A stretch of DNA of 13,582 bases from an uncultured archaeon. GTDB lineage: Archaea; Halobacteriota; Methanosarcinia; Methanosarcinales; Methanoperedenaceae. How positions within the stretch are numbered: the stretch's first letter is position 1; each line of letters opens with the position of its first letter. The notes beneath the pieces were generated by a model that saw only the letters and a list, made by a program, of their open reading frames with translations, searched no databases and was not told the origin of the DNA. The stretch covers positions 1 to 13,582 of the forward strand of contig CABMIA010000192.1 in assembly GCA_902386085.1 (NCBI GenBank). Reading direction: 5' to 3'. This document shows positions 6,046 to 12,579 of this stretch, piece by piece. The position numbers and the translations under genes are program-made.

Positions 6046-6118
6046 AGCCCGGTAGTGTAGCGGTCAATCATGCGAGGCTCTGGACCTTGCGACGTAGGTT
6101 CGAATCCTATCCGGGCTA
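6046..6118 (+). tRNA. tRNA-Gln (anticodon CUG)
   Basis: A full cloverleaf folds: the acceptor stem AGCCCGG/CCGGGCT is perfect, the D arm begins GTGTAGCGGTCAATC, and the anticodon stem CGAGG/CCTTG carries the loop CTCTGGA with anticodon CTG at 6080-6082. The T arm is GTAGG-TTCGAAT-CCTAT and the discriminator is A. CCA is not encoded, as usual in archaea. The D-arm wording is typical of archaeal tRNA-Gln. The AT-rich stretch 6012-6025 (GATAATACGTAAAA) is the likely TATA region. Pre-tRNA ends in the T-run at 6120-6124. Confidence 0.95.
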
Positions 6119-6119
6119 C

Positions 6120-6124
6120 TTTTT
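6120..6124 (+). terminator. T5 terminator of tRNA-Gln
   Basis: Five T residues start two bases after the discriminator base, the standard archaeal poly-T stop for a short tRNA transcript. The following AATAAG may also serve in the moaA promoter. Confidence 0.55.
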
Positions 6125-6172
6125 AATAAGAAAAGATTAAAGCTTCCCCGCTCGCAATGGAAATACATATTC

Positions 6173-7084
6173 ATGAATAATATGCTCACCGACCATTACG
6201 GCCGGGCCATAACAAGTCTGCGGATTTCCATTACAAGAAAATGCAACCTGAATTGCATTTACTGCCACGGAGAAGGCGAAAATGGTACTTCGGGACGCGA
6301 GATATCCATTGATACGATCGCCAAAATAGTAACAGCTGCTGCTGAATATAGTGTGACGAAAGTAAAATTTTCAGGCGGGGAGCCTTTGATGAGGAACGAT
6401 TTTGAGGAAATACTTGCAGCTTTGCCACCTTTGAAGGATATCTCAGCCACCACGAACGGTGTCCTGCTTTCACGGCGCGCCGCATTGCTTGCTGAAAGCG
6501 GCCTTGACCGCGTGAACATAAGCCTGCCTTCGCTGGATGAGGAACATTACAAAAGAATAACGGGTTCAGTCGCCCTTCCAAGAGTTCTGGACGGGCTTGA
6601 TGCAGCGGTCGATGCAGGATTAACCCCGGTAAAAATCAATATGGTCTTATTGAAGGGCATCAATGTGAATGAAATCGATGATGCGATCCATTTTGCTGCC
6701 AAATACGACGGGAATGTGATCCTGCAGCTTATAGAACTCATGAATTTCAAAAATACAGGGCAGTATACAGTCGATATTAACAGTATAGAAAAAATGCTGG
6801 AGTCAAAAGCTGCATGCGTCAGGGAAAGGGAATTGCACAGGCGTAAAAAATATTTCATAGACGGGGTTGAGGTGGAACTTGTCAGACCCATTGACAATTC
6901 AAAATTCTGTGCCAACTGTAACCGGTTGCGAGTAACTTCAAGCGGGAAGCTGAAAGCCTGCCTGATGAGAAACGACAACCTGATAGATATCAAAGAAGGG
7001 GCAGAAGTTTCGGAAATTAAAGAACTGCTCAGGAAAGCAGTCGAATTGAGGGAGCCTTATTGTAAAGACAATGCACCTTTTTGA
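6173..7084 (+). CDS. moaA: GTP 3',8-cyclase MoaA (molybdenum/tungsten cofactor synthesis)
   Basis: This radical-SAM enzyme of 303 residues catalyses the first step of molybdopterin synthesis, turning GTP into 3',8-cyclo-GTP. It has both [4Fe-4S] sites: the N-terminal SAM cluster motif CNLNCIYC (Cys24, Cys28, Cys31) and the C-terminal GTP-binding cluster, FCANCNRLR with Cys246, Cys249 and Cys263 (KACLMRND). SGGEP (67-71) and the TTNG motif (93-96) complete the SAM site. In methanogenic archaea the cofactor serves formylmethanofuran dehydrogenase, among other enzymes. The C-terminus ends in KDNAPF without the terminal Gly-Gly known from bacterial and human MoaA. An ATG at 6182 (MLTDHYGR) is an equally possible start; neither has a clear Shine-Dalgarno. 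The gene is flanked by two tRNA genes. Confidence 0.94.
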   Translation: MNNMLTDHYGRAITSLRISITRKCNLNCIYCHGEGENGTSGREISIDTIAKIVTAAAEYSVTKVKFSGGEPLMRNDFEEILAALPPLKDISATTNGVLLSRRAALLAESGLDRVNISLPSLDEEHYKRITGSVALPRVLDGLDAAVDAGLTPVKINMVLLKGINVNEIDDAIHFAAKYDGNVILQLIELMNFKNTGQYTVDINSIEKMLESKAACVRERELHRRKKYFIDGVEVELVRPIDNSKFCANCNRLRVTSSGKLKACLMRNDNLIDIKEGAEVSEIKELLRKAVELREPYCKDNAPF

Positions 7085-7092
7085 GTTTAAAA

Positions 7093-7166
7093 TGGGCCCG
7101 CTGAGACTCGAACTCAGGATCTCCGCTGTGTGAGAGCGGCGTCATAACCGACTAGACCACGAGCCC
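7093..7166 (-). tRNA. tRNA-Val (anticodon CAC)
   Basis: On the minus strand the acceptor GGGCTCG pairs with CGGGCCC (one G-U). The D arm contains AGTCGGTTA, and the anticodon stem CCGCT/AGCGG encloses the loop CTCACAC with anticodon CAC at 7132-7130. The T arm is CTGAG-TTCGAGT-CTCAG and the discriminator is A. No CCA is encoded. It is convergent with moaA, with only 8 bp between, and ends in a T4 run (7092-7089). It lies 35 bp downstream of mfnA on the same strand, so read-through from mfnA is possible. Confidence 0.95.
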
Positions 7167-7201
7167 TTCGGGTGTCTGATAGCATTCTATTCCTCATAAG
7201 A

Positions 7202-8338
7202 TTATCGATATGTCCTCCCCGCGCATGCCCCAAGATCAGAAATAAAAAGTTCAAGTGTTTCTTCCTTAAGGTGCGGCATAACCAGTATCCTCATGGCTCT
7301 TGGAGTCCTTGTTATTGAGGTAAACCAGCCTTTGCCGCGAAGTTCTTTCCTGACCTCATCCAGGTCGGGCACGTCAAGCGCCACGATATTCATGACAGGG
7401 TCGATAAGCGGTTCAATTCCGAATTCACCTGCCCCTTCAACGAGCCTCCTGGTCATTCCCATGCACCTGGTTACGATCTTCCTGTATCCTTCCCTGCCAA
7501 GATGCGTCATCACCGCATAAGCCGCTGCGACTGCCGCGCCGCTCCTTGTGCCTGTGAGCGAGTGCTGGGCTTTTATGGTCAGATAGGGCGTGTTAATTTC
7601 AAGAGGCAGGAGACAGGATTCTTCTTTAAAAAGCAGGCCTCCTGCCGGGATTGTGGACATCCCCATCTTGTGAGGATCGGCTGTTATCGAGGTCACCCCG
7701 CTGACAGAAAAGTCAAAATCATATTTCTTATCAAGAAAAGGTATCACGAACCCTCCAAAAGCCGCATCGATATGAAGGAAAAGATCATGGGATGATGCAA
7801 TGTCCGCAAGCTTATCAACCGGGTCAATTGAACCGAATTCCGTTGAGCCCGCAATACCTACAAGCGCCACGGTATTTTCATCAATAAGGTCTTCCACGGA
7901 TCCGATATCCACCCTGAAATCCTTATCCAGCCCTGCTTTCCTGATCTCCATTCCCAGGAGGTCGCCGATTTTATCAAATGAGAAATGAGCTGATGTAGGG
8001 ACAACGAAGTTCGGACGCTTTTTCCCGGAAAGATTCCGTGCGGCCCTGAGCGCCTGGAGGTTGGATTCTGTCCCGCCTGTTGTGATATAACCGCATGCCT
8101 GCGAATCTCCCAGCAAATCCCCCATGATCCTGATCACTTTATCTTCAAGTTCTTTTGTTCCGGGAAATAAGCCAAAGTCCCCGAGGTTGGATTCGATGAA
8201 TTGCAGATGGGCTTTTACTGCTACGGGATGCGGCATGGTGCACATAGCGCTGAGCACTTTCTCATACGAGGTGTCTTTTTGCCTGGCTGCATTCAATACA
8301 GACAGCACTTCTTTTTCGGAAATCCCTTTCTGATTCAT
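7202..8338 (-). CDS. mfnA: Tyrosine / L-aspartate decarboxylase MfnA
   Basis: This PLP-dependent group II decarboxylase (378 residues) makes tyramine for methanofuran and, in many archaea, beta-alanine for coenzyme A. Visible residues are the phosphate-binding TTGGTESN (86-93), His118 stacking on PLP (SAHFS), Asp191 binding the pyridine nitrogen (LHIDAAFGG) and Lys224, the Schiff-base lysine, in SITADPHKMGM. The C-terminal domain (TRTPRAMRILVMPHLKEE) is as in Methanocaldococcus MfnA. The start at 8338 gives the usual short N-terminus; no strong Shine-Dalgarno is seen. It lies 45 bp downstream of the ion-channel gene on the same strand without a T-run between them, so cotranscription is possible. 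A weak TATA-like GATTATGAAA lies in the gap. The preference for tyrosine over aspartate cannot be decided from sequence alone. Confidence 0.94.
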   Translation of the reverse strand: MNQKGISEKEVLSVLNAARQKDTSYEKVLSAMCTMPHPVAVKAHLQFIESNLGDFGLFPGTKELEDKVIRIMGDLLGDSQACGYITTGGTESNLQALRAARNLSGKKRPNFVVPTSAHFSFDKIGDLLGMEIRKAGLDKDFRVDIGSVEDLIDENTVALVGIAGSTEFGSIDPVDKLADIASSHDLFLHIDAAFGGFVIPFLDKKYDFDFSVSGVTSITADPHKMGMSTIPAGGLLFKEESCLLPLEINTPYLTIKAQHSLTGTRSGAAVAAAYAVMTHLGREGYRKIVTRCMGMTRRLVEGAGEFGIEPLIDPVMNIVALDVPDLDEVRKELRGKGWFTSITRTPRAMRILVMPHLKEETLELFISDLGACAGRTYR

Positions 8339-8383
8339 AGGCTGAGTCAGGAATCCCGGGTAATACAGGTTTTCATAATCTTT

Positions 8384-9307
8384 TCAAAGGAATTCCCATA
8401 ATAAAAAGAAAATTATTAAAGCCAAAGCAACAGTAACGAATGGCATTCTTTTATTTAATCTTATTCCCCGTTCCTCTTCCTGGCGGAAGAGATAAATCGA
8501 TATTGCGATGATGAAACCCTGGGTGATATAATTGGTGACCATTATTGCATCGATAAGCGTCAGGTATGGAGCAGGAGGTATGGTACCGCTCACTGCTAAA
8601 TGGTGCTGGAATGAGCCGAGAACGACTGCGATGAGAAGACCAAGTCGTTCAAATAAGTCACCTGTGGGAATAAGGTAGGCAAACAACCCTATTACAAACA
8701 ATATCATAGCTGGCAGCACCGTTTTAAACAGGATGGAGATATACCGGCTTATGGTCATTTTATAGACAATGCGCGTATAAGTTTCATCAAAGGTTGGATA
8801 GTAGTGGTCTGTAGTATAAATTTGCCAGCCCTTGATTACCCAGCCCAGGACCTGGACATCTTTATCAAGTGAACTTTCATTCGTGTCAGCGACATAAACC
8901 AGATTACTATTATTCAGGTTCGAATTCTCTATTTCTATGGTCATGGTCTGTGTATCTACAGGATAGTCTTTGAGATCTACCCGTTTGTTAAATGTTCCCG
9001 AGACCTGGAGCCAGATATTACCCGGGTCATTTGTTATTGTCTTCTGGCTGTCTATTCTTCCATTCATAAGGTCAAACGAAGCTACCTGATCTGAGGTATT
9101 CGTGGGAACTTCATTCGGGTTCCATGAAAAGTGCAGATAAAAATCGATATCATACTGGCCCGTGGTCACATCAAAACTTCGTATATTGTAAACGTAGATC
9201 GAGGTGGTTATTTTGGATGGTGCAGGTTCGGCATATCCCGGATTCGACAGTAATACCAGTGATACGAGGATACCAGCCAATAAAAGTCCATTGAAACCAG
9301 CACGCAT
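8384..9307 (-). CDS. Pentameric ligand-gated ion channel (Cys-loop receptor superfamily, prokaryotic type)
   Basis: This 307-residue protein has the full prokaryotic pLGIC layout: a signal peptide (1-26, ending GYA), an extracellular beta-sandwich (about 27-187), then M1 (189-213), M2 (222-239), M3 (250-273) and M4 (288-306). The loop equivalent to the Cys-loop is DLKDYPVDTQTMTIEIEN (111-128), with the conserved Pro but no cysteines, as in GLIC and ELIC. M2 reads ERLGLLIAVVLGSFQHHLAV, ending at TIP before PYLTLID. It aligns without gaps to my recollection of bacterial M2 segments, placing Leu230 at the 9' gate and Glu220 just before Arg221 (0'), which suggests cation selectivity. Loop C (YTTDHYYPTFDETY) is rich in aromatics, as in amine-binding sites. 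The ligand is unknown. It is divergent from a stress-protein gene and upstream of mfnA. Confidence 0.92.
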   Translation of the reverse strand: MRAGFNGLLLAGILVSLVLLSNPGYAEPAPSKITTSIYVYNIRSFDVTTGQYDIDFYLHFSWNPNEVPTNTSDQVASFDLMNGRIDSQKTITNDPGNIWLQVSGTFNKRVDLKDYPVDTQTMTIEIENSNLNNSNLVYVADTNESSLDKDVQVLGWVIKGWQIYTTDHYYPTFDETYTRIVYKMTISRYISILFKTVLPAMILFVIGLFAYLIPTGDLFERLGLLIAVVLGSFQHHLAVSGTIPPAPYLTLIDAIMVTNYITQGFIIAISIYLFRQEEERGIRLNKRMPFVTVALALIIFFLLWEFL

Positions 9308-9333
9308 GAATTTTCCAAGATATAATTACCTTT

Positions 9334-9344
9334 AGTTATATGTT
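9334..9344 (-). promoter_or_regulatory. TATA box of the ion-channel gene
   Basis: AAACATATAAC on the minus strand lies 26-37 bp ahead of the ATG at 9307, predicting a leader of only a few bases. It shares a 145-bp divergent intergenic region with the stress-protein promoter. Confidence 0.5.
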
Positions 9345-9377
9345 TCGCTACATTTCTCTGAAAAAGTGTAAAAAATC

Positions 9378-9388
9378 TTATATAAATA
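9378..9388 (+). promoter_or_regulatory. TATA box of the universal stress protein gene
   Basis: TTATATAAATA is a strong match. Transcription should start near 9410, leaving a leader of about 40 nt. This excludes the longer reading frame that opens at 9399. Confidence 0.6.
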
Positions 9389-9452
9389 GAGAAATGATTT
9401 GTTCTATTCGACTTCCATGTGTTATAATTGTAATGTTTTGGATGGAAAATTT

Positions 9453-9926
9453 ATGACCAATCTGTTTAAAAAAATCTTAATAGCAACGGACGGATCAGAG
9501 CATGTTAAAAAGGCAGTAACCTTTGCAATCGAACTGGCAAAACTTTACGGAGCAGAGCTTCATGCTGTTTATGTGACGAACATAAAAGTTGATCATGCCA
9601 GGTCACTTTATACTGACAGGTCTACCGGAGGGCTAAAAAGGATTTTGAGAAAAGAGGGTACTGGAACTGATATATACAGAAAAGAAGGCGAAACAGCTAC
9701 AAATTATGTTAAGGATTTGGCAAAGAAAGAAGGCCTGGAAACTAAGAAATGGGTCGTAGAGGGGCATCCGGCAGAGGAGATCCTGAAACTTGCGCAAGAG
9801 CAATCAATTGATTTGATAGTAATGGGTACATTAGGTAGAAGCGGGATTGAAAAATTTTTGCTCGGAAGCGTTGCAGATAAAGTGATACGGAATTCAGGGA
9901 TCCCGGTGTTGGCAGTAAGAAAATAA
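9453..9926 (+). CDS. Universal stress protein (UspA family, ATP-binding type)
   Basis: This 157-residue single-domain protein opens with FKKILIATDGSEH, including the conserved Asp13. It ends with the nucleotide motif G-2x-G-9x-G-S (Gly125, Gly128, Gly138, Ser139 in MGTLGRSGIEKFLLGS) followed by GIPVLAVRK. That motif marks the ATP-binding UspA class, found as homodimers in the cytoplasm and used in stress or energy signalling. The ATG at 9453 fits the family; the frame is open upstream to a TTG at 9399, but that start would lie upstream of the predicted start of transcription. It is divergent from the ion-channel gene. An insertion (STGGLKRILRKEGTGTD, about 57-73) lengthens the mid-domain loop, as in many archaeal relatives. 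Confidence 0.93.
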   Translation: MTNLFKKILIATDGSEHVKKAVTFAIELAKLYGAELHAVYVTNIKVDHARSLYTDRSTGGLKRILRKEGTGTDIYRKEGETATNYVKDLAKKEGLETKKWVVEGHPAEEILKLAQEQSIDLIVMGTLGRSGIEKFLLGSVADKVIRNSGIPVLAVRK

Positions 9927-9943
9927 TTAAATCGAGAGAAAGG

Positions 9944-9950
9944 TTTTTAA
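9944..9950 (+). promoter_or_regulatory. TATA-like box ahead of the small ORF and traB-like gene
   Basis: TTTTTAA, within AAAGGTTTTTAAGAG, would start a transcript near 9972, about 35 bases before the ATG at 10007 and its GAAGGGG ribosome site. The T-run could equally be the terminator of the stress-protein gene. Confidence 0.35.
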
Positions 9951-10006
9951 GAGAGGAAAAGCAATGTAACCCTTGAGACTAATTGAATAACGAAGGGGAC
10001 AATTAA

Positions 10007-10132
10007 ATGCACAGGTTAAAAAGTTTTATTTCAGGGATAATTCATTACATCTGGACGAATCCCAAATCTACATTACTAATAGGTCTTTTATTAATAGTCC
10101 TTGGTCTTGCAATGTCAGACCAGACCGCGTAA
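10007..10132 (+). CDS. 41-residue single-pass membrane peptide
   Basis: This short frame encodes 41 residues: a basic N-terminus (MHRLKSFISG), a polar middle (HYIWTNPKST), one strong hydrophobic helix (LLIGLLLIVLGLAM, about 23-36) and a short tail SDQTA. The purine-rich GAAGGGG at 9992-9998 is eight bases before the ATG, and the stop is six bases before the next gene's ATG, so coupled translation with the traB-like gene is likely. The positive-inside rule puts the N-terminus in the cytoplasm. I do not recognise a family. A role as partner or regulator of the downstream membrane protein is inference from position only. It could also be a leader peptide. Confidence 0.6.
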   Translation: MHRLKSFISGIIHYIWTNPKSTLLIGLLLIVLGLAMSDQTA

Positions 10133-10138
10133 CGAAAA

Positions 10139-11407
10139 ATGAATAACGGAACATCCGGATCTGATTACGGTTCCAAAGATTTTGCTACATCGTTTGATAC
10201 TAATAAGATTATCCTGATTGGAACAGCTCACGTTTCTGACAAGAGTGTTGCAGAGGTTAATGAAGTAATTGAAAGGGAGAAGCCCGACATCGTTGCCGTA
10301 GAACTCTGCAAAGGAAGATATAAAGCGCTGAAAGGTGAAGAAGAAGTTAAAGAAGTCGATGTCAAAGATTTACTCAGCGGAAATAAGTTCTATTACTTTT
10401 TGATGCACTGGCTTCTTGCTTACGTCCAGAAAAAGTTCGGTAAAGAGCAGGGTGTTAAGCCTGGGGCCGAGATGCTGTCCGCTATTGAAAAAGCTGAAAA
10501 AACCAATGCGCGAGTGGCACTTATCGACAGGGATATCCAGATAACGCTAGGGCGCTTCTGGAATAAAATGTCCATTTTCGAGAAACTGAAACTATTTGGT
10601 TCACTTATAGGAGCGACTTTAGGATTCGGAACCGAAGATATCGATATGGACAGGATGACTGATGAGGATGTTGTCAGCCAACTGGTATCAGAGTTAAGGA
10701 AGATTGCCCCGACCGCCGCATCGGTTCTTCTGGATGAAAGAAATGCCATCATGGCGAAAAATCTGCTTGAGTTATCCAGGGAGGGAAAGGTCGTTGCTGT
10801 TGTAGGTGCGGGACACCGCGAAGGTATCAAGAAGTATCTTGACGCTCCTGAATCCATTCCCCCGGTAGAGGAACTAATGGTTCTCCCGAAAAAGCGCTTT
10901 AGCTGGTTCAAGGCTGCAGCGATTGGGTTGTCAATGATGGTCATAGGACTGCTGGCTCTTCTGGTCTATTCCGGGGCAGTTTCCTTATATACACTGCTGG
11001 TCATGCTGTTGATTTTGTTCATTACCAAGGGAATACTCTCGGCTCTTGGCGTCATACTTGCACGGGGACATTCTCTTTCGATCCTGACGGCTTTCAGCCT
11101 TGCATGGTCCGGATTCCTGCATCCATGGTTACCTGTCGGATGGCTGGCAGGTATTGTGGAAGCGCATTACCGCCCGCCTGTGGCTGAAGATTTCAGGACC
11201 ATAATGAAAACAGACACAATAAAAGAATTAATGCAGAACAGGCTTTTTCATATTTTACTTGTTGCGGGCCTTGCCAATTTCGGTAGCATGCTCGGGACTT
11301 TTGTTGCCATACCGATAATGGTTCATTATCTGGGCATCCAAAACCCATTTGATATATTCAAAGTGGCACTAAGTACAGGACTCAGATTAGTGGAAAATGT
11401 GTTATAA
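10139..11407 (+). CDS. TraB/PrgY (Tiki-like) family membrane protein
   Basis: This 422-residue protein has a soluble N-terminal domain (about 20-250) and a C-terminal membrane part (segments near 257-280, 281-305, 312-342 and 370-398). The soluble domain has the family landmarks: GTAHVS (28-33), Glu55 in VAVELCKGRY, LLDERN (197-202) and GAGHREG (223-229). The paired GxxH motifs plus Glu are those reported as the metal site of animal Tiki Wnt-processing proteases; Enterococcus TraB/PrgY shuts down sex pheromone. A metal-dependent peptidase activity is therefore plausible, but the archaeal substrate is unknown. The soluble part has no signal peptide, so it probably faces the cytoplasm. Residues 1-20 (MNNGTSGSDYGSKDFATSFD) form a polar extension. 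It follows the 41-residue membrane peptide gene and converges on tatA. Confidence 0.88.
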   Translation: MNNGTSGSDYGSKDFATSFDTNKIILIGTAHVSDKSVAEVNEVIEREKPDIVAVELCKGRYKALKGEEEVKEVDVKDLLSGNKFYYFLMHWLLAYVQKKFGKEQGVKPGAEMLSAIEKAEKTNARVALIDRDIQITLGRFWNKMSIFEKLKLFGSLIGATLGFGTEDIDMDRMTDEDVVSQLVSELRKIAPTAASVLLDERNAIMAKNLLELSREGKVVAVVGAGHREGIKKYLDAPESIPPVEELMVLPKKRFSWFKAAAIGLSMMVIGLLALLVYSGAVSLYTLLVMLLILFITKGILSALGVILARGHSLSILTAFSLAWSGFLHPWLPVGWLAGIVEAHYRPPVAEDFRTIMKTDTIKELMQNRLFHILLVAGLANFGSMLGTFVAIPIMVHYLGIQNPFDIFKVALSTGLRLVENVL

Positions 11408-11424
11408 TCCGGTTCCTGCGATAT

Positions 11425-11733
11425 TCAAGCTGCCTGTCTTTTAACACTCGGATCTGTGTCAGGTTTCACTTTCGAATGTATTTCTTCTATTAGCTGCTCG
11501 GAGGTCTTATTTTCTACATTTATTCCCATTTCAACCGCCAGATCACGGATCCTGGTATCTTTATCAGACACCGGTTTATTCAATTGCTTTAATTCATTTT
11601 CGGATTCTAACTGTGCCTTTTTGAATTCCCCTGTCGCTTTACCCAAAGACCGTGCTAATTCCGGAAGTTTGTTTGCTCCAAATAGCAGGAGGGCCACGAA
11701 CAAAATCAATATTAAATCCTCTGTGCTAAACAT
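11425..11733 (-). CDS. tatA: Twin-arginine translocase subunit TatA
   Basis: This 102-residue protein has the TatA/TatB architecture: a short N-terminus (MFSTED), one membrane helix (7-20), the FG hinge (Phe18-Gly19) and an amphipathic helix (NKLPELARSLGKATGEFKKA). It would form the pore-like assembly that moves folded, often cofactor-bearing proteins across the membrane. After a charged linker, a second short segment (TRIRDLAVEMGINVENK then SEQLIEEIHSKV) extends beyond minimal TatA; similar tails occur in archaeal members. tatC is not in the window. The start at 11733 is supported by a TATA-like box at leaderless spacing. It converges with the traB-like gene, 17 bp apart. TatA versus TatB cannot be separated by sequence alone, but archaea usually have only TatA-type subunits. 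Confidence 0.92.
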   Translation of the reverse strand: MFSTEDLILILFVALLLFGANKLPELARSLGKATGEFKKAQLESENELKQLNKPVSDKDTRIRDLAVEMGINVENKTSEQLIEEIHSKVKPDTDPSVKRQAA

Positions 11734-11760
11734 AAATTCAATATATTATCAAATGTTCGA

Positions 11761-11770
11761 TATTAAGTTT
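11761..11770 (-). promoter_or_regulatory. TATA-like box of tatA
   Basis: AAACTTAATA on the minus strand lies 28-37 bp ahead of the ATG at 11733, giving a leaderless or nearly leaderless transcript. It suggests tatA is transcribed apart from the upstream DUF116 gene (69-bp gap). Confidence 0.4.
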
Positions 11771-11802
11771 TTGCACTAACCACTTTATTTGATTCCGGGC
11801 TA

Positions 11803-12453
11803 TTAATCTGCAGTTTCGATAAAGTCGTAGAACTTATCCCAATCAAGAACTGTAGAAACACAACCTGCCCTGTCCAGGACAAGTCCCACCCCGTAAAGCT
11901 TTAATTTCTCACACATTTCAAGTCCTGCTTTCACTTCAGTGATGCACCCGATACCGAGTATGGCGATTGGTTTATGTTTTCGCACAAGCCTTTTGATGAA
12001 GCTTGAACCTGGCACTATGAACACGTTATAGCCAAGTTCCTCGGCGCATTTTTTTGCTTTTCCAACTTCGCATCTTCCGCAGTTTATGCATTTCATGCCT
12101 TCAGGACTCAATTTTGAGGGGCATTCAATGGCTCTAAGGCACTGGGGCAGGAAGATCAGGCGTTTATTAACAGGAGTTTCCCTGAATTTTTTAAAGGAAA
12201 TCTTGTTCTTGAGTGTGATACCGACATCATCGACTATAGAATCGTCCATCCCCACGAGGCGAAATAATGATTTCACCAGGTTTTCAAGAAGTGTAATCGA
12301 GAGGAGCATGAAATTCGGGAAGATAAACCGCTCTGTTTTGAAGGAATAAGCGATGAGCAACGAACCCAGTATTGCTATTATGAATAGAAAAACGGCCAAA
12401 TATACTACTGCTTCACCTATTATAGCGAACAATGAGGTAATCTCAAACGCCAT
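11803..12453 (-). CDS. Membrane-anchored DUF116 family protein
   Basis: This 216-residue protein has two N-terminal hydrophobic stretches (about 8-38 and 44-66) and a cytosolic Cys-rich domain. The latter has the DUF116 pattern LPQCLRAIECPSKL (102-115), GMKCINCGRCEVGKA (119-133), VPGSSFIKRLV (147-157) and ILGIGCITE (165-173). There are nine cysteines (105, 111, 122, 125, 128, 136, 170, 181, 198). The CxxCxxC cluster suggests an iron-sulfur or zinc site. The family occurs in methanogens and other anaerobes and has no established function that I know of. The start at 12453 is supported by a TATA-like box about 26 bp upstream. It is divergent from the small zinc protein and ubiD. Confidence 0.88.
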   Translation of the reverse strand: MAFEITSLFAIIGEAVVYLAVFLFIIAILGSLLIAYSFKTERFIFPNFMLLSITLLENLVKSLFRLVGMDDSIVDDVGITLKNKISFKKFRETPVNKRLIFLPQCLRAIECPSKLSPEGMKCINCGRCEVGKAKKCAEELGYNVFIVPGSSFIKRLVRKHKPIAILGIGCITEVKAGLEMCEKLKLYGVGLVLDRAGCVSTVLDWDKFYDFIETAD

Positions 12454-12473
12454 TGTTTACCTACAACTACCTC

Positions 12474-12485
12474 TAAAAACATAAG
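12474..12485 (-). promoter_or_regulatory. TATA-like box of the DUF116 gene
   Basis: CTTATGTTTTTA on the minus strand is centred about 26 bp ahead of the ATG at 12453, fitting a leaderless mRNA. It is half of a 126-bp divergent promoter region. Confidence 0.4.
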
Positions 12486-12547
12486 GATAACTAAGCCTTG
12501 AAACAAAATTTGACGGTGCCGACATGTCAATTTTCCGTAACGGTATG

Positions 12548-12564
12548 TTTATATATTTATATAG
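12548..12564 (+). promoter_or_regulatory. TATA box of the small zinc protein - ubiD operon
   Basis: TTTATATATTTATATAG is a strong, doubled TATA sequence 16-32 bp before the ATG at 12580. The first half has the spacing for a leaderless transcript. It drives the small gene and, by overlap, ubiD. Confidence 0.6.
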
Positions 12565-12579
12565 CGCAGTAAGAAAAAT

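Noticed and set aside
6046..7166. tRNA-flanked integrated element (tRNA-Gln to tRNA-Val)
   Set aside because: The enclosed gene is housekeeping moaA, there is no integrase, and I see no duplicated tRNA 3' end that would mark attachment sites.
9399..9452. Upstream TTG start adding 18 residues (MFYSTSMCYNCN) to the universal stress protein
   Set aside because: The TTG lies upstream of the expected transcription start (near 9410) of the strong TATA box at 9378-9388, and the ATG at 9453 gives the normal USP N-terminus FKKILIATDGS.
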